A model generated the notes under the pieces. The model was not told where the DNA came from. It worked only from the letters and a program-made list of their open reading frames with translations, and searched no databases. A DNA stretch of 64,000 nt from Azophilus sp965200465 (lineage in GTDB: Bacteria; Pseudomonadota; Gammaproteobacteria; Pseudomonadales; Azotimanducaceae): contig OZ241358.1 of NCBI GenBank assembly GCA_965200465.1, forward strand, positions 1,240,001 to 1,304,000, written 5' to 3'. The translations under genes and the position numbers were made by a program. Each line of letters opens with the position of its first letter. Positions within the stretch are counted from its first letter, which is position 1. This document shows, one piece after another, positions 1 to 8,659 of the stretch.

Positions 1-908
1 CCACGGCAATCAAGGATCTGTGCCGGCAGCAGGGGGTCCCGGCCCGCTTCATCGACGATCTGCAAGTGGGCGCCAGCCAAGGATGGAGCCAGTTTTCCGG
101 CGGCAACCTGAACCTGAACGAGGAGAAGTCCGACACCTACACGGTGGGCATGGTGGCGAGCCCGCCCTTTGCTCCAGGGCTGACGCTGTCCCTCGACTAC
201 TGGCAGATCGAAGTGGAGGGCGCCATCAGCAGCGTCAATTCCCAAGCGCTGGTGAATTCCTGCTTCGACCTGCTCGACAGCAGCTCCCCCCAATGCCAAG
301 CCATCACTCGGGACGCCCTCGGCAACATCGACCAGGTGAACGCGCCCCTGCTGAACCTGCAAACCCGGAAAGGCACGGGCATCGATCTGCAAGCCAGCTA
401 CGCCATGGACTTGCCGGAATCGTTCGGCCTCGCGGGGAACGGGGCGGAACTGGCCCTGCGCTGGATCTCCACTTGGCAGACCAAGGACAGCACGGTGATT
501 CTGGAGGGGCAGCCGGCGGTGGACTGCGCCGGCTATCTAGGCGGCGATTGTTCGGCCAACTTCATTCGCGCCACGCCGGATTTCCGCGGGCTGTTCAGCG
601 CCGTCTATTCCAGCGGCTTGGCCAGCGTACGTTCGGATGTGGAGCTGATAGGCGGCTTCGGCTTGGCCGAAGGCGCCTATCCAAACAACAATGTCCCCAT
701 CGGCTCCGAAGCCTACTGGGACATTTCCGGCAGCTACACCTTCATGGGCTATGTGGAAGTGTTCGCCGGCGTCAGCAACGTGCTGGACCGGCAGCCGCCC
801 GTTCTCGGCTTCCGTGCCGGGGGCGACTCGAACACCCAGTCGCAGCTGTACGACACGGTGGGGCGGCGCTATTTCATCGGCACCACGGTGAAGCTGGGCG
901 CCCGCTAG
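1..908 (+). CDS. TonB-dependent receptor, C-terminal part (5' end outside window)
   Basis: The reading frame is open from the window edge (first full codon at base 3) to the TAG at 906-908, so about 301 C-terminal residues are present. They show alternating hydrophobic strands, an NVLDRQPP motif and a final strand YFIGTTVKLGAR, as in the last strands of TonB-dependent outer-membrane receptor barrels. The SNVLDRQPP stretch is the usual 'N-hinge' before the last barrel strands. The plug domain and TonB box lie outside the window. Family role: active uptake of large or scarce substrates across the outer membrane using TonB-ExbBD energy. The substrate is unknown. The DUF885 gene follows after 25 nt, so the two may be cotranscribed. 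The protein ends in Arg rather than the common terminal aromatic residue. Confidence 0.85.
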   Translation, partial: TAIKDLCRQQGVPARFIDDLQVGASQGWSQFSGGNLNLNEEKSDTYTVGMVASPPFAPGLTLSLDYWQIEVEGAISSVNSQALVNSCFDLLDSSSPQCQAITRDALGNIDQVNAPLLNLQTRKGTGIDLQASYAMDLPESFGLAGNGAELALRWISTWQTKDSTVILEGQPAVDCAGYLGGDCSANFIRATPDFRGLFSAVYSSGLASVRSDVELIGGFGLAEGAYPNNNVPIGSEAYWDISGSYTFMGYVEVFAGVSNVLDRQPPVLGFRAGGDSNTQSQLYDTVGRRYFIGTTVKLGAR

Positions 909-933
909 CGGAAGCATACGGAAGGTTGACCCC

Positions 934-2643
934 ATGAAACAGCAATTGACCCGAAGCATCCGATTCGCTCTGGTTGCCGCAGCCCTCGCTTGCGCCTTGG
1001 GGCCGTTCGCCGGTCCAGCCCGAGGCGCCGCGCTGGAGGGCATGCCGGAAGGGCAGGGCGGCCATCAGGATTTGGTGGCGCTGTTCCAGGAATTTCTGGA
1101 ATGGAAAGACCCGGCGCGCGCCCGGGGCGATGTGCCCAATCGCGACATCGCCGGCGCGGCCACCGAGATCTATCCCGACTACGGCCCGGAAGCCGTGGCC
1201 GCTCGCCGGGCGCAGATGCGGGAATATCAGGGCCGCCTTGCCGACATGGCGGTGGCCAGCTGGCCCTTGGCGCAGCAAGTGGACTATCTGGCGGTGCGCT
1301 CCCGCTTCGACCAGCATCAATTCACTTTGGACATTTCCCGCCCCTGGTCTCGGGACCCGGGCTTCTATGTGGATCAAATGCTGCGCGTGACCTTTGCCGA
1401 ACTGCCCCTTGCCGCCGATGAAACCGCGGCGCTGCAAGCCCAGTTGCAGGCCATATCGCTGCTTGTGGAGCAGGCCATGCGCAATTTGACGGAAGTGGCG
1501 GCGGACTATGCGGACTTGGCCATCTTCAACCTGAGCAATGCCGACGGGGTGGGGCATGGCTTCCCCTACCGGGCGGTTCCGCCGCCGGGCGTGATTGGCT
1601 GGTACGCGGATTTTCTGGAGCGAGCGGCGCAGCAGCAGCCCGCGCTGCAAGAGGACATCGCCGCCGCCAAGGCCTCCGTGGAGGCATTCCGGGACTGGCT
1701 GACCGAGGGTCGCGCCGGCATGACAGGGCAGGCCGGGGTCGGCGAGGACAACTTCGACTGGTACTTGAAGCACGTCAAGCTGATGCCCTACACGGCGGAT
1801 CAGATCGTTACCCTGGGCTTGCGGGAGCTGGATCGCCTGTGGAGCGTTTACGCCTTGGAGCAACATCGCAACCGCGCCCTGCCGGCCATTGAAATCTCCA
1901 AATCCGAGGAGGAATACGCTGCCCGCATCGCCGCCACGGATCAGCGCATCCGCACCTTTCTGGTGGAGAACGACGTCATCAGCATCCCGGACTACATTCA
2001 GGAACTGGACACCAACGTGCCCTGGATCGTTCGCCCTGGCGGGCCGAATTTCTGGGAGCAGGTGCAGTACCGCAATCCCACGCCCGATCATCTGCATGCG
2101 GTCATTCCCGGCCACCGCTTCGACGGCTTGGTGGAGCGCAACAACCCCCATCCCATTCGCGGCAAGATCACCAGCGGCGCCCGCACCGAGGGATGGGCCG
2201 TTTATCTGGAGGAGGGGATGATGAATGCCGGGGTGATCGACGACTTGCCCCGGGTGCGGGAACTGATCTATGTGTTCGGCATCTTCCGCGCCGCTCGAGT
2301 GCCGGCGGATGTCTGGCTGCAAACCAATGAAATGACCGTGAACGAAGTGGTCGATTGGTGGCGGGAGCGAACGCCTTGGCTGGATGTGGACGTGGCCCGA
2401 GTCGATGCGGAAATCTACTTGCGCCGTCCGCCGGGCTACGGGCTGGGCTACACAGTGGGCATGCTGCAAATGCAGCAGCTGCTGGCCGACCGCAAGCGTC
2501 AGCTGGGGGATGACTTCAATCTCAAGGCGTTCCACGATCAGTTCATGGCCGCCGGCCGGCTGCCCATTTCCCTGATCCGCTGGGAAATGACCGGGCTGGA
2601 GGACGAGGCCCGCGACCTCTGGCGCAGGGAACCTCTGAACTAG
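934..2643 (+). CDS. DUF885 family protein, secreted, with altered HExxPGH motif
   Basis: 569 aa. Residues 1-32 are a classical signal peptide (basic start, long Ala/Leu core, PARGA end), so the protein is probably periplasmic. The body matches the DUF885 family, thought to be zinc-dependent peptidase-like, including the downstream TEGWAVYLEE block near residue 419. The family's HExxPGH motif reads HAVIPGH at residues 388-394, so the presumed catalytic Glu is Ala. It may be inactive, use another residue or serve a non-hydrolytic role. Start: ATG at 934, 25 nt after the receptor stop. Its TAG shares bases with the stop of the convergent deacetylase gene. Confidence 0.8.
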   Translation: MKQQLTRSIRFALVAAALACALGPFAGPARGAALEGMPEGQGGHQDLVALFQEFLEWKDPARARGDVPNRDIAGAATEIYPDYGPEAVAARRAQMREYQGRLADMAVASWPLAQQVDYLAVRSRFDQHQFTLDISRPWSRDPGFYVDQMLRVTFAELPLAADETAALQAQLQAISLLVEQAMRNLTEVAADYADLAIFNLSNADGVGHGFPYRAVPPPGVIGWYADFLERAAQQQPALQEDIAAAKASVEAFRDWLTEGRAGMTGQAGVGEDNFDWYLKHVKLMPYTADQIVTLGLRELDRLWSVYALEQHRNRALPAIEISKSEEEYAARIAATDQRIRTFLVENDVISIPDYIQELDTNVPWIVRPGGPNFWEQVQYRNPTPDHLHAVIPGHRFDGLVERNNPHPIRGKITSGARTEGWAVYLEEGMMNAGVIDDLPRVRELIYVFGIFRAARVPADVWLQTNEMTVNEVVDWWRERTPWLDVDVARVDAEIYLRRPPGYGLGYTVGMLQMQQLLADRKRQLGDDFNLKAFHDQFMAAGRLPISLIRWEMTGLEDEARDLWRREPLN

Positions 2644-3563
2644 GTCGCCGACCGGGCTTGCGGCAGGGCCAGTTCCGGCTGGCAGGCCCTCCTGACCCAG
2701 CGGGCCACTTCAGCGTGGCTGCCGAACCAGACGCCGCCTTTCTCCTTCGCCCGCTCGAGCAGCCGTTCCAGAATCCAGATGCGCGAGCGATAGCCGATGA
2801 CGAACGGGTGCATGACCAGCTGAAACAGCCCGCGTTCCTCCCAGGCCGCATCCAGTTCCCGCTTGAAGATGCCGAACACTTCCTCCGGCGTGCTCCAGGG
2901 CCGGGTTGCCGGTGCCCGGTTGAACATCAGATAGACCGCGTCGTCCCGCAGCCACTCCACGGGAACTTCCACGACGCCAGTGGGTGCTCCGTCCAGCAGC
3001 AATTCGTAGCAGGCCTCGTCCGCCATCATGGAACTGTCGTATTCCAAGCCGAGTTCCGCAACGATGGCGATGGTGTTCGGGCTCAAATCCCAATTTGCCG
3101 AACGAAAGCCCACTGGCGCAGCGCCCGTCCGCTCCGCCAGCAGGTCTCGGGCACGAAGCGCCAAATCCCGTTCGGTGGCGGCATCCAGCTTGGAGTTGTC
3201 TTCGTGCATCCAGCCGTGCAGGCCAACCTCGTGCCCGTCGGCGAGGATGCGCCGAGTTTCCTCGGGGTCGATCATGGCGCAGACCGCCGGCACGAAGAAG
3301 CTGGCCCGCACTTCATGGCGGCGCAACGCAGCCAAGATGCGCGGCACGCCAACCCGGCGGCCGAATTCCCCCCAGGCCAACCGGCCCACTGCTCGGCCGC
3401 CGCGGCCCAGTTCGTAGGCTTCATGGTCGCAGTCGAAGGACAGTGCCGCCGCGCAGCGGGCGCCGCCCGGCCATGCCGGGGGACGCAAGGCGCGGCCGGC
3501 GCGGACCCGGCCCACCAGGTCGCGCCAGTCGGGGGAGATTTCCCCTTGTTCCGCCTTGCCCAT
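2640..3563 (-). CDS. Polysaccharide deacetylase-like (NodB fold) protein
   Basis: 307 aa from ATG 3563, chosen because a GGAGGA ribosome-binding site sits just upstream; the longer open frame has no support. NodB-type motifs are present: SFDCD (D44, D46), HGWMH (metal His116 and His120), GFRSANWDLSPNT (151-163) and a C-terminal HPFVIGYRSRI block typical of the PuuE/polysaccharide deacetylase branch. These are metal-dependent C-N hydrolases acting on N-acetyl sugars or on ring amides such as allantoin. No signal peptide is seen, so a cytosolic amide or imide substrate is more likely than cell-wall sugar. It is divergent from the SDR gene at 3794. Confidence 0.75.
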   Translation of the reverse strand: MGKAEQGEISPDWRDLVGRVRAGRALRPPAWPGGARCAAALSFDCDHEAYELGRGGRAVGRLAWGEFGRRVGVPRILAALRRHEVRASFFVPAVCAMIDPEETRRILADGHEVGLHGWMHEDNSKLDAATERDLALRARDLLAERTGAAPVGFRSANWDLSPNTIAIVAELGLEYDSSMMADEACYELLLDGAPTGVVEVPVEWLRDDAVYLMFNRAPATRPWSTPEEVFGIFKRELDAAWEERGLFQLVMHPFVIGYRSRIWILERLLERAKEKGGVWFGSHAEVARWVRRACQPELALPQARSAT

Positions 3564-3730
3564 GATTCCTCCGCTGCCCGTCGAGCAATGGGACAGTGCT
3601 TGGCCGCTGCATAGCCTAACGCATGGAACTGCGGCCAACCCGGAGATTTTCGCGCTTTCGCACAGGAAGGCCGCGCCATGCGTGAGGATTGCAGTCGCGC
3701 CGCAAGCGCCGCACCGTCGCCAGAGTTTCG

Positions 3731-3758
3731 TTGACAGGGGCGCGACGGCGGGCACAAT
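3731..3758 (+). promoter_or_regulatory. Predicted sigma70-type promoter for the 3794 gene cluster
   Basis: TTGACA at 3731-3736 is a perfect -35. CACAAT at 3753-3758 is a 4/6 -10 with a 16-bp spacer. Transcription would start near 3765, about 30 nt before the ATG at 3794. Based on motif match only. Confidence 0.5.
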
Positions 3759-3793
3759 GGAAAAACTCGGAGGATTGAACAGTTAAGGAAGCA

Positions 3794-4576
3794 ATGACCG
3801 CTGGGCATCTGCAAGGCAAGGTCATCCTGCTGACTGGCGCATCCCAGGGAATCGGGGCCGCCGCGGCCGGGGCGCTCGTCCAAGAAGGGGCCGCGCTGAT
3901 CGCGCATCATCAAGGACGGCCTGGGGACTTGCAGGGTGCTCAAGCGGCGCTTCGGGATGCGCCGCCGGAGCGCAAGCATTTCGTGGCCGGGAATTTCGAG
4001 CGCAACGAAGAGGTGGAGCGCGTCTGGCGAAGCGCCTTGAACTGGCGGGGCCGCCTGGACGCGCTGGTGCTGAACGCCGCCATGATGGAGGCGGCGGGCG
4101 GCATCGACGACAGCGACGAGCATTGGGACGCCTCTTGGCGTCGCCATTACCAAGTGAATGTGCAGGCCCCCGCCCGTCTCATGCGGGGCGCGGTTCGGCA
4201 TTTCCGCAGCAGCGGCGGCGGCGTCATCGTTCTGATGTCCAGTTGGGTGGCGCAGCGCGGCGTCACCAATCCGCAGATGATTGCCTACGCCGCCTCCAAA
4301 GGCGCCGTCAAGGCCTTGGCGCAATCCATCGCCCGGGGCTATGCCAAGGACGGCATCCGCACCTACATCATCGCCCCGGGAATCGTGCGCACCAAGATGT
4401 CCTTGGACTTCGCGGCCTTGCAGGGAGGCGAGGCGGCGGTGACCGAAACCCTGGCCATGCGCGAATGGGTGCCGCCCGCCGAGCTGGGGGAACTGATCGC
4501 CTTCCTGGTGCGGGGCAAGGTTCGTCACCTGTCCGGCGCCACCCTGGACGTGAACGGCGCCACTTACATCCGCTGA
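3794..4576 (+). CDS. Short-chain dehydrogenase/reductase (SDR)
   Basis: 260 aa, the usual length of classical SDRs. The Rossmann NAD(P)-binding motif TGASQGIG is at residues 14-21, an NAA block follows beta-4, and the catalytic Y165-AAS-K169 is preceded by MSSW. The C-terminus has the LSGATLDVNGA signature of the 3-oxoacyl-reductase-like group. It probably oxidises a secondary alcohol or reduces a ketone with NAD(P). It precedes a SnoaL-like gene by 24 nt and an FAD/Fe-S oxidoreductase, suggesting a small operon. AAGGA lies just upstream of the ATG. Substrate unknown. Confidence 0.85.
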   Translation: MTAGHLQGKVILLTGASQGIGAAAAGALVQEGAALIAHHQGRPGDLQGAQAALRDAPPERKHFVAGNFERNEEVERVWRSALNWRGRLDALVLNAAMMEAAGGIDDSDEHWDASWRRHYQVNVQAPARLMRGAVRHFRSSGGGVIVLMSSWVAQRGVTNPQMIAYAASKGAVKALAQSIARGYAKDGIRTYIIAPGIVRTKMSLDFAALQGGEAAVTETLAMREWVPPAELGELIAFLVRGKVRHLSGATLDVNGATYIR

Positions 4577-4600
4577 GGCGCCGCGGTGGGGGATCGGATC

Positions 4601-5083
4601 ATGCAGGAGTTGCTGGACCGACAGGCCATTGCCGAGGCGCTGCACGAATACTGCGCCGCCTTGGACTCCATGGACCTGCCCCGGCTGGCGGCGCTGTTCA
4701 CCAAGGATTGCGTGGTGGACTATGGCCCGGAGGACTGGCTGCAAAGCCGCGGCGCCGCGGCTTTGGAAAAGTCTTTGCAGCGGATGTGGCGCTGGTCGCG
4801 CACCTCCCATCATCTCTCCAATGTGCAGATCGACTTCCGGGGCAAAGACCAAGCCTTGGCGCGCAGCTACGTCCACGCCTGGCACGAGCGCGGCGACGGC
4901 GCCACGGCCACGGTTTTTGGCCAGTACCATGATCGGTTCGTGCGCTTGCCGGCCGGTTGGCGCATCGCGGAGCGGCGCATGCTGATGAACGGCAATTCCG
5001 CGGGCTTCGCAGTGAACCTCAACCGTTTGCGGCGCCAACCGCCGCCAAGGGGTTGGTCGCCGCCGCGCGGCGCTCCAACTTAA
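4601..5083 (+). CDS. SnoaL-like / NTF2-fold protein
   Basis: 160 aa from ATG 4601, preceded by GGGGGAT at a suitable distance; an in-frame GTG at 4586 is an alternative. The sequence follows the SnoaL_4 pattern: N-terminal helix LLDRQAIAEALHEYCAALD, then LAALFTKDCVVDYGP, HHLSNVQIDF, a YVHAW strand and a Y-HDRFVR-GWRIAERR end. Such alpha+beta barrels act as small isomerases or dehydratases, or as subunits of ring-hydroxylating systems. It lies between an SDR and an FAD oxidoreductase. The basic Pro/Arg-rich tail (from about residue 142) is unusual. Confidence 0.75.
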   Translation: MQELLDRQAIAEALHEYCAALDSMDLPRLAALFTKDCVVDYGPEDWLQSRGAAALEKSLQRMWRWSRTSHHLSNVQIDFRGKDQALARSYVHAWHERGDGATATVFGQYHDRFVRLPAGWRIAERRMLMNGNSAGFAVNLNRLRRQPPPRGWSPPRGAPT

Positions 5084-5098
5084 GGCGCGGCGCAAGCC

Positions 5099-6823
5099 AT
5101 GCAATCCCGTCGAGCTCCGCCGGAGGACGCCATAAGGATTTTCTTCGAAGGTCGGGAAATTCGCTGCCGTCCGGGGCTGTCGCTGGCCGCCGCCCTGACC
5201 CAAGCGGGCGAACTGCGGCTTCGGGATGCCGGGCCCGGCGGAGTGCGCGGCCTGTTCTGCGGCATGGGCGTCTGCCAGGAGTGCCGGGTTGATCTGGACG
5301 ACCGCCAAGGCGTTCGCGCCTGCATGTGCTTGGCGGAGGACGGCCAGCGCCTGTCTCGGCATCGGCGTCTCCGTCCCCGGAATGCGCAAGGCTTCCATGT
5401 CGGCGGCAACGGCGATTGCCAGCCCTGGGCGCCGGACATTCTGGTGATTGGCGCGGGGCCGGGCGGACTGGCCGCGGCCGCGCTCGCCGCGGAAGCCGGC
5501 GCCGATGTGGTGCTGGTGGATGATCGCACCCATCCCGGCGGCCAGTTCTACAAGCAGCCGGCCTCTCCCCGCCATGTGCCTGCCTCTCTCGCCGGAGATC
5601 CGCAGTTCGCGGCCGGTCGGGCGCTCATCGAACGGGCCGAGCGCTCCGGCGCCAAGCGGCTGGCCGCCACGGAAATCTGGGGTGCCTTCCCGCCCAACGA
5701 ATTCGCCGCCGCGCACCTTGACGGCAGTTGTATGTTCAAGCCGAAGCGAACGATCGTCGCCACCGGCGCCTTCGAGCGAGGGCTGCCGCTGCCGGGTTGG
5801 ACCCTGCCCGGCGCCATGACCACTGGTGCGGCGCAAACCTTGCTGCGCGCGCATGGCGTGCTGCCGGGCCGGCGCGTGCTGGTGGCCGGCAATGGGCCGC
5901 TGAACCTGCAAGTGGCCTTGGAATTGAAGCGGGCGGGCGCGCAGGTGGCGGCCGTGGCGGAACTCTCGGCGGCGCCTGGCCCAGCCGCGCTCGGCCAAGC
6001 TTGGCGGATGCTGCGCAATGCGCCCGGCCTGACCTTCAAGGGCTTGGCTTGCTTGGCCGGGTTGCGTTGGGCGGGGGTGCCGGTGCTGCATCAGCGCATT
6101 CTGACCGCGGTGGAGAAGGGTGGCACCGGCCTGATCGCCTGGCTTGGCCGAATCGGCCCCGAGGGGCCGACCAAGGAGGTCCGCTTCGAGGTCGATGCCG
6201 TGTGCATGGGGTATGGCTTTCAGCCCAGCAATGAACTGCTCAAGTGCCTTGGCTGCCGCCACCGCTACGATGAACGCTTCGGCCAGCTGGTCGTTGCACG
6301 AAGCGCCGACTGCGAAACCAGCCTGCCCGGCATCTACGCCATCGGCGACTGCTGCGGCCTGGGCGGGGCGCCGGCGGCGATTCGGGAGGGCATTCTGGCC
6401 GCCACGGCGGCGGTCCGCTCCCTAGGCCTGAATCTTGCGCCCCGCATGCTCGCAGAACGCCGCGCCGCGCTGCGGGAACTGCGCCGGCAGCGGGCCTTTC
6501 AGTCCGCGCTCTGGCAGCTGTTCGCCGCGCCGCGCTTTCAGACCGAATTGGCCGAACCGGATACGCCGATCTGCCGCTGCGAAAACGTTTGCCTCGGCGA
6601 CATCGAAGAAGCGCTGAACCGGGGCGATGCATCCATCGGCATGCTCAAGCGGCGCACCCGTTTGGGCATGGGCCTCTGCCAAGGCCGCTACTGCGCCCCG
6701 CTGGCGGCGGCCATGATTGCCCGGCGAACAGGCCATCCCTTGGACGAATTTTCCTTTTTCGCCCCCCGCATCCCCCTTCGGCCCATCGCCATCGGCCGGC
6801 TGGCGCAGCCGAAATTTGCTTGA
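5099..6823 (+). CDS. FAD-dependent oxidoreductase fused to two [2Fe-2S] domains (HcnA/HcnB/opine-oxidase-like)
   Basis: 574 aa with three modules. Residues about 10-85 form a Fer2_4-like ferredoxin domain with C54, C59, C62 and C75. Residues about 113-440 form a pyridine-nucleotide-disulfide-type FAD domain (DILVIGAGPGGLAAAALA; second dinucleotide motif VLVAGNGPLNLQ; TLPGIYAIGDCCG near the FAD-binding end). The C-terminus has a BFD-like cluster site with C492, C494, C498, C527 and C532. In related systems (hydrogen cyanide synthase, D-hydroxyproline or opine dehydrogenase) these modules are often separate alpha and gamma subunits; here they are one chain. No beta (amine-oxidising) subunit lies next to it. 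Amine or imino-acid oxidation is a family-based guess. Confidence 0.8.
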   Translation: MQSRRAPPEDAIRIFFEGREIRCRPGLSLAAALTQAGELRLRDAGPGGVRGLFCGMGVCQECRVDLDDRQGVRACMCLAEDGQRLSRHRRLRPRNAQGFHVGGNGDCQPWAPDILVIGAGPGGLAAAALAAEAGADVVLVDDRTHPGGQFYKQPASPRHVPASLAGDPQFAAGRALIERAERSGAKRLAATEIWGAFPPNEFAAAHLDGSCMFKPKRTIVATGAFERGLPLPGWTLPGAMTTGAAQTLLRAHGVLPGRRVLVAGNGPLNLQVALELKRAGAQVAAVAELSAAPGPAALGQAWRMLRNAPGLTFKGLACLAGLRWAGVPVLHQRILTAVEKGGTGLIAWLGRIGPEGPTKEVRFEVDAVCMGYGFQPSNELLKCLGCRHRYDERFGQLVVARSADCETSLPGIYAIGDCCGLGGAPAAIREGILAATAAVRSLGLNLAPRMLAERRAALRELRRQRAFQSALWQLFAAPRFQTELAEPDTPICRCENVCLGDIEEALNRGDASIGMLKRRTRLGMGLCQGRYCAPLAAAMIARRTGHPLDEFSFFAPRIPLRPIAIGRLAQPKFA

Positions 6824-6831
6824 AAACCGTC

Positions 6832-6860
6832 TTGACTGACCGTTTTGCCGCTTCTATGCT
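6832..6860 (+). promoter_or_regulatory. Predicted sigma70 promoter of the Rieske oxygenase operon
   Basis: TTGACT (6832-6837) and TATGCT (6855-6860) are separated by exactly 17 bp. The box pair lies about 40 nt before the Rieske gene start, and an AGGGGGGT ribosome-binding site follows at about 6890-6897. One of the better promoter matches in the window. Confidence 0.6.
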
Positions 6861-6900
6861 TCTGCCTTGAGCCTGCAAGGATTTGGTTTAGGGGGGTTTC

Positions 6901-8217
6901 ATGACGGTTTACCGCAAGATCGATCGGTTCGCGGACCCGCAGACGTCAAAGACGCCGGCGCACAAGGAGCCGGATCCGGACCTGGGGCACGACTTCATCC
7001 CCAAGGAGCGCTACACCTCGCCGGAATTCATGCGCCGGGAGTGGGACAAGCTGTGGACCAAGGTGTGGCTTATGGGCGCTTGGGAGGGGGATCTGCGGAA
7101 CCCCGGGGACTACGTCACCACCAAGATCGGCACGGAGTGCATCGTCATCACCAAGGACGAGAACCACCAGTACAACGCCTTCTACAACGTCTGCTCCCAC
7201 CGCGGCAACCAGGTGGCCTACGGCCCCGCCGGCAACACGGAGACCTTCCGCTGCTCCTACCACCTGTGGGAGTACAACCTGCGCGGGGAGCTCATCCACG
7301 TGCCGGACGCGGAGACCTTCCCGCAAGGCGCCCCCTGCGACAAGCTGTCCATCGTGCGCCTGCCCTGCGACAGCTGGGGCGGCTGGGTTTGGTTCAGCCT
7401 GAACCCCAACGCGGAGCCCCTGCGGGACTACCTGGGCATGATCCCGCAGCACCTGGACCCCTACCACTTCGACCGCATGACCCTGGTGAACGACGTCACC
7501 GTGGAGTGGGACTGCAACTGGAAGACCTCCGTCGACGCCTTCAACGAGACCTACCACGTCTTCGGCACCCACCCGCAGCTCACCACCATGCTGGAGGACA
7601 TGGACGTGCAGATCGACTGCTACGAGCGCCACAACCGCTACCTCATTCCCTTCGGCTGCGTCAGCACCCACATCAAGGACGGCACCATCATCACGGAGGA
7701 GTTGAAGGACTACATGCGCCTCAACCTGCTGGACCCGGACAGCTACCAGGGGGACGGCCTTGGCGTGCGCCGGGCGGTGCAGCTGAACTGGCGCAAGATC
7801 GCCGGCGGCATGGGCTTTGACTTTGACGACTTGAACGACGATCAGCTTTCGGATGACTACCACTACCTGATCTTCCCCAACATCACCATGAACATCCACT
7901 GCAACAGCGTGATGATCTTCCGCCAGCGCCCGCACGAGACCGACCCCAACAAGATGTACTACGACCTGCAGAACTACTCCCTGTTCCCGGCCGGCCAGGA
8001 GCCGCCGCCAAGGCCGCAGCATCAGCAGTTCAAGCACGGCGAGCAGTCCATCGGCGAGGTGCTGGACCAGGACGCCTCCAACTTGGCGATGGTGCAGGCC
8101 GGCATGAACTCGGCCGGCTATCGGGGGCTTTGGATCTCCAGCCAGGAGCTGCGCATCCGCCACTTCCACAAGACCATCGACGACTACCTGCAGCGCAACC
8201 CCATCAAGTGGATGTAG
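6901..8217 (+). CDS. Rieske non-heme iron ring-hydroxylating oxygenase, alpha subunit
   Basis: 438 aa. Rieske [2Fe-2S] ligands are C98, H100, C118 and H121 (CSH..., CSYH). The mononuclear iron site is in NETYHVFGTH, with H219 and H224, and a distal Asp probably lies in the LDQDASN segment. Such enzymes insert O2 into aromatic, steroid, terpenoid or quaternary-amine substrates using electrons from a ferredoxin. The ferredoxin gene follows immediately. Codon use is strongly biased to TAC, TTC, AAC, ATC and CTG, suggesting high expression. First gene of a five-gene operon. Confidence 0.92.
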   Translation: MTVYRKIDRFADPQTSKTPAHKEPDPDLGHDFIPKERYTSPEFMRREWDKLWTKVWLMGAWEGDLRNPGDYVTTKIGTECIVITKDENHQYNAFYNVCSHRGNQVAYGPAGNTETFRCSYHLWEYNLRGELIHVPDAETFPQGAPCDKLSIVRLPCDSWGGWVWFSLNPNAEPLRDYLGMIPQHLDPYHFDRMTLVNDVTVEWDCNWKTSVDAFNETYHVFGTHPQLTTMLEDMDVQIDCYERHNRYLIPFGCVSTHIKDGTIITEELKDYMRLNLLDPDSYQGDGLGVRRAVQLNWRKIAGGMGFDFDDLNDDQLSDDYHYLIFPNITMNIHCNSVMIFRQRPHETDPNKMYYDLQNYSLFPAGQEPPPRPQHQQFKHGEQSIGEVLDQDASNLAMVQAGMNSAGYRGLWISSQELRIRHFHKTIDDYLQRNPIKWM

Positions 8218-8223
8218 GCCCAG

Positions 8224-8568
8224 GTGAAGCCGGCGGTTGCCATGGCGGCGGTGGGCGAGGGCGAGATGGCCGCTTGCCAAGTTGAGGGCGTCAAGGTTCT
8301 CGTTTGCCAGGTGGAGGGCCGTTTCTACGCCCTGCACGACCAATGCAGCCACGCCCGCCAAGCGCTGCACGGGGGAACCCTGAGCGGCCATCAGTTGCGC
8401 TGCCCGCTGCACGGCGGCAGGTTTGACGTGCGCACCGGAAAGTGCCTCGGCCCGCCGGCTGTTTTGCCGGTGCAGACCTTTCCCTTGCAGTTGCAAGCGG
8501 GTAAGGTGCATGTGGACGTGTCCGGCGCCAAGGACAGGCCGCGCCCGCAGTTCGGGCCGCTGAACTGA
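8224..8568 (+). CDS. Rieske-type [2Fe-2S] ferredoxin
   Basis: 114 aa if started at GTG 8224; ATG 8242 is an alternative start that keeps the fold. Rieske ligands are C41, H43, C60 and H63 (CSH... CPLH), with GRFDVRTGKCLGPPA after the second pair as in biphenyl/naphthalene dioxygenase ferredoxins. It is 6 nt downstream of the oxygenase alpha subunit, so it is the likely electron donor for it. No reductase gene is seen in this operon. Confidence 0.88.
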   Translation: MKPAVAMAAVGEGEMAACQVEGVKVLVCQVEGRFYALHDQCSHARQALHGGTLSGHQLRCPLHGGRFDVRTGKCLGPPAVLPVQTFPLQLQAGKVHVDVSGAKDRPRPQFGPLN

Positions 8569-8659
8569 GCGTCCGCTTGGCCGCCGCTTCAATGGGGAAG
8601 GTTCAAGCTCGGCTTTGGGCCGGCAAGACAAGCAACAACGTCTTTTAAGGAGGACAGCA

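Noticed and set aside
3564..3755. N-terminal extension of the deacetylase to 3755
   Set aside because: The first 64 residues look unlike the family, and ATG 3563 has a GGAGGA site.
3272..6262. 996-aa minus-strand ORF across several real genes
   Set aside because: It is a long antisense frame caused by high GC; the plus-strand genes have clear motifs and ribosome-binding sites.
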